Below, one piece after another: positions 48,003 to 58,381 of a stretch of 64,000 nt of DNA. The first letter of the stretch is position 1. The number at the start of each line of letters is the position of its first letter. The notes under the pieces were generated by a model. That model had not been told where the DNA came from. It saw only the letters and a program-made list of their open reading frames with translations, and made no database searches. The translations under genes and the position numbers were made by a program. The stretch lies in NCBI RefSeq assembly GCF_018221465.1, contig NZ_JAAIKR010000002.1, positions 248,001 through 312,000 on the forward strand, in the 5' to 3' direction. Source of the DNA: Shewanella intestini. GTDB taxonomy: Bacteria > Pseudomonadota > Gammaproteobacteria > Enterobacterales > Shewanellaceae.

Positions 48003-48881
48003 ATGAGCGCTGGAAAAAAATTTCGTGAAGCTTTGGCTGCAAACCATCCATTACAAATTGTCGGTACGATTAATGCTTATTCGGCCATCATGGCAAAACA
48101 AATCGGTCATCAAGCCATTTATCTTTCTGGTGGCGGTGTAGCCAATGCATCATACGGTTTACCTGATTTAGGCATGACATCACTTAATGATGTCCTTGTC
48201 GATGTTCAGCGGATCACCGCCGCTTGTGACTTGCCATTGTTAGTTGATATTGATACAGGTTGGGGCGGAGCATTTAATATCGCCAAGACGATAAAAGACA
48301 TGGAAAAAGCCGGTGCAGCAGCTGTACATATGGAAGATCAAGTGGCACAAAAGCGTTGTGGACATCGCCCGAATAAAGAGATTGTTTCAACAGAGGAAAT
48401 GGTCGATAGAATTAAATCAGCCGTTGATGCCAGAGCCGACCCAGACTTTTTTATTATGGCGCGTACGGATGCGTTTGCACAAGAAGGTCTAGACGCTGCA
48501 ATTGCAAGAGCTAAAGCTTATGTTGCAGCTGGCGCCGATGGCATTTTTGCTGAAGCAGTTAAAACACAAGCGCATTACCTTGCATTCTCACAAGCACTCG
48601 ATGTTCCCGTTCTCGCCAATATTACTGAGTTTGGTCAAACAGAATTATGGAACAAACAACAACTAGGCGAGTGGGGCGCTTCAATGGTGTTATATCCATT
48701 AAGTGCATTTAGAGCGATGAATAAAGCCGCAGAATTGGTTTATAACCATATTCTACAAGATGGCGATCAACGCGCAGTTGTCGACACCATGCAAACACGT
48801 ATGGACTTATATGATTACCTTGGTTATCACGACTACGAACAAAAGCTTGATAATTTATTTGCTGAAGGAAAAAATAAATAA
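48003..48881 (+). CDS. prpB: 2-Methylisocitrate lyase
   Basis: Splits 2-methylisocitrate into pyruvate and succinate, the last step of the methylcitrate cycle. 292 residues, isocitrate lyase superfamily barrel. Catalytic loop [10 protein letters not shown] (about 117-126), metal/substrate residues in VDIDTGWGG and [26 protein letters not shown]. Second gene of the cluster, and 50 bp before prpC. The sequence has no unusual feature. Confidence 0.97.
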   Translation: MSAGKKFREALAANHPLQIVGTINAYSAIMAKQIGHQAIYLSGGGVANASYGLPDLGMTSLNDVLVDVQRITAACDLPLLVDIDTGWGGAFNIAKTIKDMEKAGAAAVHMEDQVAQKRCGHRPNKEIVSTEEMVDRIKSAVDARADPDFFIMARTDAFAQEGLDAAIARAKAYVAAGADGIFAEAVKTQAHYLAFSQALDVPVLANITEFGQTELWNKQQLGEWGASMVLYPLSAFRAMNKAAELVYNHILQDGDQRAVVDTMQTRMDLYDYLGYHDYEQKLDNLFAEGKNK

Positions 48882-48931
48882 GCAATTCAATAATAAAAAT
48901 AAAATGTTAGTACACAAAAGGATGATAAATC

Positions 48932-50059
48932 ATGGTAGATAAAAAATTAGCAGGGGCAGGATTACGCGGACAAAGTGCAGGCGAAACATCGCTTTGTACT
49001 GTGGGGCAATCAGGGTCAGGTTTAACTTATTGCGGATATGATGTAGCTGATTTAGCAGAAAATGCGACATTTGAAGAAGTGGCTTATTTACTGTTTAACG
49101 CGCAATTGCCTAATCAAACTCAATTAGATAATTACATTATGCAATTAACAGCGCTACGAGATTTACCTCAAGCGTTAAAAGAGGTATTACAACGCATACC
49201 TGCCGATGCACACCCAATGGATGTTATGCGAACTGGTTGTTCTTTTTTAGGAAATTTAGAGCCTGAAGTTGATTTTAACGATCAGCATAAAGCAGCTAAC
49301 CGCCTACTTGCCGCGTTCCCTGCCATTATGTGTTACTGGTATAAATTCTCTCACGAGGGTGTTGAAATTGATTGTGTGACTGACGAAGCCTCATTAGCTG
49401 GTCACTTCTTGAAACTGTTGCGCGGCAGAACGCCGTCAGATCAACACCGAAGAGTAATGGATGTGTCATTAATTTTATATGCTGAGCATGAATTTAATGC
49501 TTCCACTTTTACCGCGCGAGTGTGTGCCTCAACGTTGTCAGATATGTATTCATGTATTACCGGCGCAATTGGTTCATTACGTGGACCGCTACATGGCGGA
49601 GCGAATGAAGCGGCAATGGATATGATTCAAACCTTTACATCTCCTGTGGATGCTAAAGCGAAAATGGCAGAAATGTTAGCCAATAAAGAGAAAATAATGG
49701 GCTTTGGTCATGCCATTTATCGTGAATCAGACCCTCGTAACGTGATTATCAAAGCATGGTCTGAGAAGTTAGCCAAAGCTCATGGTGATACATCCCTTTA
49801 TGATATCTCAGTCGCTTGTGAAGAATTCATGTGGGACACTAAAAAGTTGTTTTGTAATGCAGACTTCTTCCATGCTTCTGCTTATCATTTCATGGGGATT
49901 CCAACAAAATTATTCACACCAATTTTTGTCTGCTCACGCCTGACTGGTTGGGCTGCACATGTGATGGAACAGCGTTCAAATAATCGCATTATTCGCCCAA
50001 GCGCAGATTACACTGGCAGTGATTTGCGTCCTGTAACGCCAATTTCTACCCGTAAATAA
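48932..50059 (+). CDS. prpC: 2-Methylcitrate synthase
   Basis: Condenses propionyl-CoA with oxaloacetate. 375 residues, the size of type II citrate-synthase-like PrpC. Active-site blocks GPLHGGANEAAMDM (about 213-226), GFGHAIYRESDPR (about 262-274) and the C-terminal aspartate region with CEEFMWD. Start set by AAGGATGATAAATC. It is followed 15 bp later by a terminator-like hairpin before acnD. Confidence 0.96.
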   Translation: MVDKKLAGAGLRGQSAGETSLCTVGQSGSGLTYCGYDVADLAENATFEEVAYLLFNAQLPNQTQLDNYIMQLTALRDLPQALKEVLQRIPADAHPMDVMRTGCSFLGNLEPEVDFNDQHKAANRLLAAFPAIMCYWYKFSHEGVEIDCVTDEASLAGHFLKLLRGRTPSDQHRRVMDVSLILYAEHEFNASTFTARVCASTLSDMYSCITGAIGSLRGPLHGGANEAAMDMIQTFTSPVDAKAKMAEMLANKEKIMGFGHAIYRESDPRNVIIKAWSEKLAKAHGDTSLYDISVACEEFMWDTKKLFCNADFFHASAYHFMGIPTKLFTPIFVCSRLTGWAAHVMEQRSNNRIIRPSADYTGSDLRPVTPISTRK

Positions 50060-50073
50060 TAATTATAACAACA

Positions 50074-50101
50074 ACACCAAGGTTAGTGCCTTGGTGTTTT
50101 T
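50074..50101 (+). terminator. Terminator-like hairpin between prpC and acnD
   Basis: ACACCAAGG (50074-50082), TTAGTG loop, CCTTGGTGT (50089-50097), followed by TTTT, 14 bases before the acnD ATG. A full intrinsic-terminator shape inside an operon, so it may be an attenuator or set the level of acnD-prpF. Confidence 0.8.
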
Positions 50102-50115
50102 ACATGGATGAAGTT

Positions 50116-52710
50116 ATGAATAATCAATATCGCAAACCACTTCCTGAGTGTGGTGTCGATTTTTTTGATACCAAAGAAGCGGTCGAAAATATCAGTAAAG
50201 GCAGTTATAAAACCTTACCTTATACCGCCAGAGTATTAGCTGAAAACTTAGTTAGACGCTGCCAACCTGAAAAACTTGAATCTTGTTTGTTACAGATAAT
50301 TAATCGCAAACGTGATTTAGATTTTCCATGGTATCCAGCACGTGTCGTTTGTCATGATATTTTAGGCCAAACCGCATTAGTTGATTTGGCTGGCTTACGT
50401 GATGCTATTGCTGCAAAAGGTGGCGATCCTGCAAAGGTTAACCCTGTTGTTCCGACTCAATTGATTGTCGACCATTCTCTGGCAGTAGAGCATGCGGGTT
50501 TTGATAAAGATGCATTTGCTAAAAATCGTGCAATTGAAGATAGACGCAATGAAGATCGCTTTCACTTTATAAATTGGACTAAAACGGCGTTTAAGAATAT
50601 CGATGTCATTCAACCCGGTAATGGCATTATGCATCAGATTAACCTAGAGAAAATGTCACCGGTTATTCAATCTCGTGACGGTGTTGCTTTCCCTGATACC
50701 TTAGTTGGCACCGACAGCCATACTCCGCACGTTGATGCTTTAGGTGTTATTGCGATTGGCGTGGGCGGCCTTGAGGCTGAAAGCGTCATGCTTGGACGTC
50801 CATCATATATGCGTTTACCTGATATTGTTGGCGTAGAGCTAATGGGACAACGTCAAGCTGGGGTTACCGCAACAGATATTGTGTTGGCGATCACTGAGTT
50901 TTTGCGTGGTGAGCGTGTTGTTTCGACTTACCTTGAGTTCTTTGGGGAGGGCGCCGCTAACTTAACATTGGGCGATCGCGCAACCATTTCAAATATGACA
51001 CCAGAATTTGGCGCAACGGCGGCAATGTTTTATATTGACGATAAAACGATTGATTATCTACGCATTACCGGCCGCGACGAGCTGCAAATTAACTTAGTAG
51101 AACAATACGCTAAACAAACCGGCTTATGGGCAGATGAGTTACGCGATGTTGAATATGAACGCGTACTGAAATTCGATTTATCATCTGTTGGTCGTAATAT
51201 TGCTGGGCCTTCTAATCCGCACCGCAGAGTGGCAACCACACAACTTGCAGACAAAGGCATTGCTCAACCAACAACAGTTGCACAAGATGGTCAAATGCCT
51301 GATGGCGCTTGTATTATTGCAGCAATTACCAGTTGTACAAACACTTCCAACCCACGCAATGTTATCGCGGCAGGGCTAATTGCCCGTAATGCCAATGCCA
51401 AAGGATTAACCAGAAAACCTTGGGTTAAAACCTCACTCGCTCCTGGTTCAAAAGCGGTTGAGTTATATTTAAAAGACGCCAATTTATTATCTGAACTGGA
51501 AGCACTTGGATTTGGTATTGTCGGCTTTGCTTGCACGACGTGTAATGGCATGAGCGGGGCATTAGACCCAGTTATTCAACAGGAAGTAATTGAACGCGAC
51601 TTATATTCAACGGCAATATTGTCAGGTAATCGTAATTTTGATGGCCGCATTCACCCGTATGCTAAACAAGCATTTCTGGCATCCCCGCCTTTGGTTGTTG
51701 CCTATGCTATTGCCGGTACAATTCGTTTTGATATTGAACGCGATGCGCTCGGTCAGGATGAGTTTGGTAATGATGTCACTTTAAAAGATATCTGGCCATC
51801 AGATGAAGAAATTGATGCAGTTATTAAACAAAGCGTTAAGCCTGAACAATTTAGACAAGTGTACGAGCCGATGTTTGACATTAAAGTCGAATATGGCCGT
51901 GATAACAATCCACAATATGATTGGCGACCACAAAGCACCTACATTAGACGTCCACCGTATTGGGAAGGGGCATTAGCAAGCGAGCGTACCATGAAAGCTA
52001 TGCGCCCGTTGGCGGTGCTTGGTGACAATATCACCACCGATCATTTGTCACCCTCCAACGCTATTTTACTTGACAGTGCAGCTGGTGCTTATTTAGATAA
52101 AATGGGCTTACCAGAAGCAGACTTTAATTCTTACGCTACCCACCGCGGAGACCACTTAACCGCCCAACGTGCAACATTTGCTAATCCAAAGTTGTTCAAT
52201 GAAATGGTGAAAGAAAATGGTAAGGTAAAACAAGGTTCTCTTGCGCGTGTAGAGCCGGAAGGCCTAGTCATGCGTATGTGGGAAGCCATTGAAACATACA
52301 TGGATCGTAAACAGCCACTGATTATTATTGCCGGTGCAGATTACGGCCAAGGCTCATCACGCGATTGGGCTGCCAAAGGTGTGCGCCTAGCGGGTGTAGA
52401 AGTGATTGTTGCCCAAGGGTTTGAGCGTATTCATCGCACTAATTTAGTGGGTATGGGCGTATTGCCGCTTGAATTTACCGGTGGTGAAACCCGCCATACA
52501 TATCAAATCGATGGCACTGAAACTTTTGATGTTTTAGGTCAACCTAAACCTGGCGCGATGCTTAATTTAATCATTCATAAATCCAATGGCGATGAAATTA
52601 ACGTGGCGGTTAAGTGTCGATTAGATACTGCAGAGGAAGTATCGATTTATCAAGCTGGCGGTGTATTACAGCGCTTTGCGCAGGATTTCTTAGCTTCTGA
52701 ATCGGTTTAA
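50116..52710 (+). CDS. acnD: Fe/S-dependent 2-methylcitrate dehydratase (AcnD)
   Basis: Aconitase-family enzyme that dehydrates 2-methylcitrate; with PrpF it replaces PrpD. 864 residues from the ATG at 50116, near the S. oneidensis AcnD length (from memory); earlier in-frame starts run into the upstream hairpin. The three 4Fe-4S ligands are seen in ITSCTNTSNP and FACTTCNGMSG. The swivel domain has the GQGSSRDWAAKG signature (near residue 750). The product is 2-methyl-cis-aconitate or an isomer that PrpF handles, so the two genes belong together. Its leader contains the hairpin. Confidence 0.95.
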   Translation: MNNQYRKPLPECGVDFFDTKEAVENISKGSYKTLPYTARVLAENLVRRCQPEKLESCLLQIINRKRDLDFPWYPARVVCHDILGQTALVDLAGLRDAIAAKGGDPAKVNPVVPTQLIVDHSLAVEHAGFDKDAFAKNRAIEDRRNEDRFHFINWTKTAFKNIDVIQPGNGIMHQINLEKMSPVIQSRDGVAFPDTLVGTDSHTPHVDALGVIAIGVGGLEAESVMLGRPSYMRLPDIVGVELMGQRQAGVTATDIVLAITEFLRGERVVSTYLEFFGEGAANLTLGDRATISNMTPEFGATAAMFYIDDKTIDYLRITGRDELQINLVEQYAKQTGLWADELRDVEYERVLKFDLSSVGRNIAGPSNPHRRVATTQLADKGIAQPTTVAQDGQMPDGACIIAAITSCTNTSNPRNVIAAGLIARNANAKGLTRKPWVKTSLAPGSKAVELYLKDANLLSELEALGFGIVGFACTTCNGMSGALDPVIQQEVIERDLYSTAILSGNRNFDGRIHPYAKQAFLASPPLVVAYAIAGTIRFDIERDALGQDEFGNDVTLKDIWPSDEEIDAVIKQSVKPEQFRQVYEPMFDIKVEYGRDNNPQYDWRPQSTYIRRPPYWEGALASERTMKAMRPLAVLGDNITTDHLSPSNAILLDSAAGAYLDKMGLPEADFNSYATHRGDHLTAQRATFANPKLFNEMVKENGKVKQGSLARVEPEGLVMRMWEAIETYMDRKQPLIIIAGADYGQGSSRDWAAKGVRLAGVEVIVAQGFERIHRTNLVGMGVLPLEFTGGETRHTYQIDGTETFDVLGQPKPGAMLNLIIHKSNGDEINVAVKCRLDTAEEVSIYQAGGVLQRFAQDFLASESV

Positions 52711-52720
52711 CTAGTTGAAA

Positions 52721-52746
52721 GGGCATAAGGATCTGACCTTATGCCC
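52721..52746 (+). repeat. Long hairpin between acnD and prpF
   Basis: GGGCATAAGG (52721-52730), 6-base loop ATCTGA, CCTTATGCCC (52737-52746): a 10-bp perfect stem. No T-run. It ends 14 bases before the prpF ATG. Confidence 0.8.
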
Positions 52747-52760
52747 GTATTAGAGGTGTT

Positions 52761-53963
52761 ATGTCTTTCAAACCCCAATTAAAAATTCCAGCAACTTATA
52801 TGCGTGGTGGCACCAGTAAAGGTGTGTTTTTTGCTTTAACCGACTTACCGAATGAAGCTCAGCAAGCTGGGGCGGCGCGTGATGCGCTGCTTTTACGGAT
52901 TATTGGTAGCCCAGATCCATACGCTAAACAAACCGACGGTATGGGCGGTGCGACATCTAGTACTAGTAAAACGGTGATTGTTTCTAAAAGCACGCAAGTG
53001 GATCACGATGTGGATTATTTATTTGGCCAAGTTGCTATTGATAAACCATTTATCGATTGGAGCGGCAACTGCGGTAACTTAACGGCTGCGGTAGGGGCTT
53101 TTGCCATTAGTCATGGTTTGGTGAGTGCTAGTCGAATTCCTGATAATGGCATTGCGATTGTGCGTATTTGGCAAGCAAATATTAATAAAACCATTATTGC
53201 CCATATTCCAATGCACAACGGTGAAGTGCAAGAAACCGGTGACTTTGAACTCGATGGTGTGACTTTTCCAGCGGCTGAAGTGTTGGTTGAGTTTATGGCG
53301 CCTGCGGATAAAAATGCCGCCATGTTCCCTACTGGCAATGTTGTCGATGACTTATTATTACCAGAGTCGGTAAGTGAATTTGCTCAGCGCGGACTTTCAA
53401 GTATTCGCGCGACCATGATAAATGCAGGTATTCCGACTATTTTTGTCAATGCTGTCGATATCGGTTTTACTGGCAAAGAATTACAAGATGCAATTAATAA
53501 CGATGCGACTACATTGGCTTTTTTTGAACAGCTGCGTGCCCATGGCGCGGTTAAAATGGGCTTAATTAATCATATAGATGAAGCCAAAGCGCGCCAGCAT
53601 ACACCTAAAATTGCATTTGTTGCACCGCCGGTGGACTATGTTGCCTCAAGTGGAAAAAGCATAAAAGCTGATGAAATTGATCTTCAAGTTCGGGCATTAT
53701 CTATGGGCAAGTTACACCATGCGATGATGGGAACTGCAGCTGTTGCAATTGCTGTTGCAGCAGCCGTAGAGGGCTCATTAGTCAATATTGCAGCCGGCGG
53801 TAAACCCAGAAGCCAAGTCGTGTTTGGACACCCATCTGGCACACTAAAAGTGGGGGCAAAAGCCAGCTTTACTCAGGGAAACTGGCAAGTTGAAAAAGCC
53901 AGTATGAGCCGCAGTGCTCGGGTTCTGATGGAAGGTCATATCAGAGTACCAGAAACACGTTAA
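52761..53963 (+). CDS. prpF: 2-Methylaconitate cis-trans isomerase
   Basis: 400 residues of the PrpF family (diaminopimelate epimerase-like fold). Starts with the typical IPATYMRGGTSKGVFF (9-24) and has DGMGGATSSTSKT (60-72) and the GNCGNLTAAVG loop (96-106). It isomerises the product of AcnD so that an aconitase-type enzyme can continue the cycle. The ribosome site AGAGGTGTT follows the hairpin. Last gene of the gntR-prpB-prpC-acnD-prpF cluster; a hairpin follows at 53994-54020. Confidence 0.95.
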   Translation: MSFKPQLKIPATYMRGGTSKGVFFALTDLPNEAQQAGAARDALLLRIIGSPDPYAKQTDGMGGATSSTSKTVIVSKSTQVDHDVDYLFGQVAIDKPFIDWSGNCGNLTAAVGAFAISHGLVSASRIPDNGIAIVRIWQANINKTIIAHIPMHNGEVQETGDFELDGVTFPAAEVLVEFMAPADKNAAMFPTGNVVDDLLLPESVSEFAQRGLSSIRATMINAGIPTIFVNAVDIGFTGKELQDAINNDATTLAFFEQLRAHGAVKMGLINHIDEAKARQHTPKIAFVAPPVDYVASSGKSIKADEIDLQVRALSMGKLHHAMMGTAAVAIAVAAAVEGSLVNIAAGGKPRSQVVFGHPSGTLKVGAKASFTQGNWQVEKASMSRSARVLMEGHIRVPETR

Positions 53964-53993
53964 GGCGTTGTGTTGATGTTCAAAATACGATGA

Positions 53994-54020
53994 CGCGTGA
54001 GTGAACCTCACATTCACGCG
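53994..54020 (+). terminator. Hairpin after prpF
   Basis: CGCGTGA (53994-54000) and TCACGCG (54014-54020) with a 13-base loop. No T-run, so it is a possible rather than certain transcript end of the prp operon. Confidence 0.5.
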
Positions 54021-54218
54021 CTATGGTAAATCTCTTCAGCAAGTTATATTAACTTATCTAGTTATGTTACTGCTTCAGTTCACATTTGTTGGTCTTTCTG
54101 TTCTTTTCTACTATTTTTTAAGCTTATTTACAGACTTGTTTTTTACTCTGCAATAGATATGGAAAGAATAAATAATAATCTGCTTAGTTCTATTGGATTG
54201 AGCAAGGGGAAGCAATAA

Positions 54219-55772
54219 ATGAGTAGCAATCAACAACCATTAGCATCGCAGCCTAACGGCTTATTCAACCGAGCACTGGATGGCATTGAAAGGGTGGGAA
54301 ACAAGTTACCTGATCCTGCGATGTTATTTTTAATATTAATGTTTAGTGTTTGGGTCATTTCAGCACTTTTATCGGGGATTAATTTTGAAGCCATTGATCC
54401 ACGTACCAATAGCCCCATAGTAGTGAACAACTTACTAAGCGCTGATGCATTAACTCAGTTTTTAACCAGTATGGTTACCACTTTTACCGCCTTTGCGCCA
54501 TTGGGGGTTGTCTTAGTTGCCATGTTGGGAGTAGGTGTGGCAGAACAATCTGGCTACATTAATACGGCATTAAAGCAAATGCTTAAAATAACGCCAATAA
54601 AGTTTTTAACCCCTGCAGTTGTTATTGTGGGGATTATTTCTCATACCGCAACAGATGCAGGTTATGTGGTCGTTATTCCGTTAGCTGGGGTGATTTTCTT
54701 TACTGTAGGACGACACCCATTAGCGGGTATTGCTGCCGCGTTTGCTGGTGTGTCAGGTGGATTTTGCGCCAACTTTATCCCATCTGGTATCGATCCATTA
54801 TTGCAAAGTTTTACTCAGTCAGCAGCGCAAATTGTTGACCCCGACATTCAAGTTAATCCACTAAACAACTGGTTCTTTGCGGCTTCATCATGTATCCCAA
54901 TTACCTTGGTTATTTGGTATTTAACCGACAAAATTTTAGAGCCAAGACTGAAGAAAACCCATGAAGTAAAAGCTGAAGAAGTCGATTTACCTAAAATGGA
55001 GCAGGTAACGCTGCAAGAGCTCAAAGCATTTAAGATTGCTTCATCAGTCATGTTATTGGCCATTGTTGGCTTTTTCTCACTAACGATCCCAGAAACCTCA
55101 ACATTGCGTGATAACAACGGCTCATTAACCAGTTTTAGTGCACCGTTGATGCAATCGATTGTGCCGTTAATTTTTATCTTCTTTATGTTGCCTGGCTTAG
55201 TTTACGGCTATTTAACCGGTGCATATAAAACTTCAGCCGATGTCGTGCAAGCAATGTCAAAAGCGATGAGTGGTATGTCGCATTATATTGTAATGGCATT
55301 TTTCTGTGCTCAGTTTGTTGCCGCGTTTTCAGCTTCTAACCTCGGTGCATTGATTGCTATTGAAGGTGCGGGCGGCTTAAAGGCACTTAATTTAGCGCCA
55401 GAAGTGACCGTAATTGGTATGATCTTCTTGGTGGGATTTGTTAATTTATTTGTTGGTTCTTCTTCAGCAAAATGGGCATTAATTGGTCCGGTGTTAGTCC
55501 CAATGTTAATGCAGCTCAATATCAGCCCAGACTTATCACAAGCGGCTTATCGTGTGGGTGACTCAAGCTCAAATATTATCACGCCATTAATGCCGTACTT
55601 TCCATTGGTGGTTGTCTATTGTCAACGCTATGTCAAAGGCATTGGTATTGGTACGTTAATCTCAATGATGCTGCCATTTAGTTTGGCGTTATTGTCAGTC
55701 TGGAGTGTATGGTTACTGATCTACTGGTCAATTGGCTTGCCCTTGGGATTAGGCTCTAGCTACGTGTATTAA
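54219..55772 (+). CDS. AbgT-family transporter
   Basis: 517 residues, a multi-pass inner membrane protein of the AbgT family (E. coli member: p-aminobenzoyl-glutamate uptake; other members export sulfonamides). N-terminal block LPDPAMLFLILMFSVW, SHTATDAGYVVVIPLAG (about 142-158), GGFCANFIPSGIDPLLQS, and GDSSSNIITPLMPYFPL near the C-terminus are family marks. Aspartates in these blocks are probably ion or substrate ligands. It starts 255 bp after prpF, so it has its own promoter. RBS CAAGGGGAAGC. The substrate is uncertain. Confidence 0.9.
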   Translation: MSSNQQPLASQPNGLFNRALDGIERVGNKLPDPAMLFLILMFSVWVISALLSGINFEAIDPRTNSPIVVNNLLSADALTQFLTSMVTTFTAFAPLGVVLVAMLGVGVAEQSGYINTALKQMLKITPIKFLTPAVVIVGIISHTATDAGYVVVIPLAGVIFFTVGRHPLAGIAAAFAGVSGGFCANFIPSGIDPLLQSFTQSAAQIVDPDIQVNPLNNWFFAASSCIPITLVIWYLTDKILEPRLKKTHEVKAEEVDLPKMEQVTLQELKAFKIASSVMLLAIVGFFSLTIPETSTLRDNNGSLTSFSAPLMQSIVPLIFIFFMLPGLVYGYLTGAYKTSADVVQAMSKAMSGMSHYIVMAFFCAQFVAAFSASNLGALIAIEGAGGLKALNLAPEVTVIGMIFLVGFVNLFVGSSSAKWALIGPVLVPMLMQLNISPDLSQAAYRVGDSSSNIITPLMPYFPLVVVYCQRYVKGIGIGTLISMMLPFSLALLSVWSVWLLIYWSIGLPLGLGSSYVY

Positions 55773-56370
55773 TACAAGCATTCATTTTAATGTATGTTAA
55801 ATATGCAATCTAATCAGATTATTTAATTGCTTCCTTACAATATAACAAACAGGTCAATCAACAAATTGGCCTGTTTTATTTTATGCGCCATTTGCTTACG
55901 TCAATGATAGTGTCAAAATGTGGATAACCTTAGGTTGGTAACTATTTACCCCAATAATGTATGTTCATCTTTTGGCTTTGGTGGGGAGCATTTAGCATAA
56001 ATGCTGTCTCGACAACTTTAGCATTTAAATGAAATACGTATCACTGCGTATTTAAGATTACCTAATTTTAAACGGTGTAAAAGGCAAGATAAATTCCAGC
56101 GCTTATTTTTATAAAATACCTTGTAAAATAGATAAGCATACATCCCAATAGTCTCTTTATCCCATTAAACAATCCATTGCGTCCTTATTATGTCAGGCAT
56201 ATTTCTTTTGCAGTTAACCATTTTTTGAGCTTATTGATTAAATTTGGATTTAAACAACATAAACTGATTAATTTTCTTAAACTTAACATGTATTGATTTG
56301 TGGTAATGATTAGTATCACTTAGCGTTTAAATTTTTCACCGCAATTGATTGTAGAAAAAGGATTATGATT
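55773..56370. other. Gap of 598 bp between the AbgT and antiporter genes
   Basis: Contains the AbgT terminator at 55848-55882. The remainder is AT-rich with no gene or repeat that I can support; the promoter of the antiporter gene should be within the last 100 bp. Confidence 0.5.
55848..55882 (+). terminator. Terminator of the AbgT gene
   Basis: AACAGGTCAAT (55848-55858) pairs with ATTGGCCTGTT (55865-55875) around CAACAA, with one G-T pair; then TTATTTT. Confidence 0.8.
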
Positions 56371-58212
56371 ATGGTTGAACACATTACGGCAATGTTGGCC
56401 CTAATTGGTGTGCTATCGCTTGTGTGTCAGTGGTTAGGGTGGAAGCTACGCTTACCTGCGATATTGCCGTTACTTTTGTGCGGTTTATTGTTAGGCCCTG
56501 GTCTTGGAATACTTGACCCCGATGCTGTTTTTGGGGATTTATTATTTCCGATTATTTCTTTAGGTGTTGCTGTGATTTTATTTGAAGGCGCATTAACACT
56601 CAATGTTAAGGAAATACGTGATCACGGCCGCATGGTGACGCACTTAGTGTCCTTTGGCTCAGTCATTACTTGGGGTTGTATTGCACCCGCAGTACATTAT
56701 ATTTTAGGTTTCGATTGGTCCATTGCCTTATTGTTTGGTGCGTTAGTTGTCGTTACGGGCCCAACGGTTATTGTACCCATGTTAAGGACAGTTCAACCTA
56801 ACACCAAGTTGTCGAGTATTTTACGTTGGGAAGGCATCATTATTGATCCCATCGGCGCATTGCTTGCAGTTTTAGTATATGAATATATTGCAGTAACAGC
56901 CGATCCCACATCACATGTGATCCATGCATTAGGACTGACTTTAATTATTGGTTTAGGTTTGGGGAGTTTAAGTGGTTACATCATTGGGGTGGCATTAAGG
57001 CGTAATTGGTTTCCTCATTACCTGACTAATGCCGCGGTATTAACCACTATGCTGGGGATTTTTGTTGGCTCTAATATTATTCAAGAAGAAGCTGGGTTGT
57101 TAACGGTCACAGTGATGGGCTTATGGCTTGCGAATATGCGCGGTGTTGACATTACTGAGATATTAGCTTTTAAAGAGACCCTCACGGTATTACTGATTTC
57201 AACTTTATTTATATTGTTAGCGGCGAGGTTAGATTCCAATGCCATGTTAGATCTGGGTTGGGAAGGACTCGCTGTGCTATTTGTGGTGATGTTTATCGCG
57301 CGGCCATTAAGTATTTGGTTGTGTGGCATTGGGACTAATTTAACCACAAATGATAAGTGGTTTTTAAGTTGGGTTGCGCCAAGGGGGATTGTCGCGGCGG
57401 CTATTTCTTCTTTATTTGCCATTAAATTAGAAGCGTTGAGCTTTAAGGGAGCCAGTTCTATTGTGCCATTAGTGTTTTTGATTATTATTGGCACGGTTGT
57501 TATTCAAAGTCTAACGGCTGGACGTTGGGCACAGTTTCTTGGTGTAAAACAAGGCTCGCCTCAAGGTATGTTGATTTTTGGGGCTACACAGTTTAGCCGT
57601 GAGTTAGCTAAAATTTTACAGGATAAAGACATTGGGGTATTACTGGCTGATACCAACTGGGATAATATTCGCCAAGCAAGAATGGCAAACTTACCGGTGT
57701 ATTTTGGTAATCCAGCATCCGAACATGCCGAAACCTATATGGATTTAAGTGGTATCGGTCGAGTTTTGGTGTTGTCACCATACAGGCAGCTTAATCCGCT
57801 GGTTAGCTTTCACTTTCAAGATTTACTAGGGCAAAAAAATGTATTTGGATTAACAAATACTGACTCAAGCAGTGCCCGACATCAGCTATCAGAAGCTTAT
57901 TTACAACGCTTAGGTTTGTTTGGTGACAATATCTCTTATGCCAAAATTGCAACTATTATGGCCAAAGGGGGAGTACTGAAAGTCACCAATTTAACTGAAA
58001 GCTTTACTATTGATGATTTTAAAAAACGTTATGGTGAAACGGCTATTCCATTGTTATATATCACTAGAACGTCAAAGGTGAGGGTGATTTCATTAGAGCA
58101 TAATCAGGCGTTGCCAACAGATATTGAATTAATCAGTTTGTTGCCAGCTGCAGCGCAGGCTAATGCCAACGCTGAGATAATCAATACGACGAGCTGCAAT
58201 GTCGAGGCTTAA
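56371..58212 (+). CDS. Cation/proton antiporter (CPA1 type) with cytoplasmic nucleotide-binding-like domain
   Basis: 613 residues. Residues 1-390 form 12-13 membrane helices with the monovalent cation/proton antiporter pattern: LLLCGLLLGPGLGIL, VILFEGALTLN, VVVTGPTVIVPML, and the ion-binding EGIIIDPIGALLAVL (about 150-164) followed by ANMRGVDIT. Residues about 395-520 are a cytoplasmic Rossmann-like domain (MLIFGATQFSRELAKIL) like TrkA-N, then a poorly conserved tail. Probably Na+ or K+ exchange for H+. ATG at 56371 is chosen since AAAAGGA is 8 bases before it; the ATG at 56365 is too close. Single gene, ends at a terminator. Confidence 0.88.
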   Translation: MVEHITAMLALIGVLSLVCQWLGWKLRLPAILPLLLCGLLLGPGLGILDPDAVFGDLLFPIISLGVAVILFEGALTLNVKEIRDHGRMVTHLVSFGSVITWGCIAPAVHYILGFDWSIALLFGALVVVTGPTVIVPMLRTVQPNTKLSSILRWEGIIIDPIGALLAVLVYEYIAVTADPTSHVIHALGLTLIIGLGLGSLSGYIIGVALRRNWFPHYLTNAAVLTTMLGIFVGSNIIQEEAGLLTVTVMGLWLANMRGVDITEILAFKETLTVLLISTLFILLAARLDSNAMLDLGWEGLAVLFVVMFIARPLSIWLCGIGTNLTTNDKWFLSWVAPRGIVAAAISSLFAIKLEALSFKGASSIVPLVFLIIIGTVVIQSLTAGRWAQFLGVKQGSPQGMLIFGATQFSRELAKILQDKDIGVLLADTNWDNIRQARMANLPVYFGNPASEHAETYMDLSGIGRVLVLSPYRQLNPLVSFHFQDLLGQKNVFGLTNTDSSSARHQLSEAYLQRLGLFGDNISYAKIATIMAKGGVLKVTNLTESFTIDDFKKRYGETAIPLLYITRTSKVRVISLEHNQALPTDIELISLLPAAAQANANAEIINTTSCNVEA

Positions 58213-58320
58213 CAGTGATTAACAAGAGGGGACTGATGGATATGTTGACACTGAAGTGGCAGGTATACAAAACGAGTCAGCGTTGTTAGTCAGAACATTG
58301 AACAAATGAGTAAACAAATA

Positions 58321-58350
58321 AAAAACCAGTCACAATGACTGGTTTTTTTA
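58321..58350. terminator. Bidirectional terminator between the antiporter and bcp
   Basis: AAAAACCAGTCA / TGACTGGTTTTTT with a CAA loop. Convergent genes on either side; A- and T-runs on both strands. Confidence 0.9.
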
Positions 58351-58381
58351 ATCGAAAACAATTTTTATTACTGCTTTTTAT

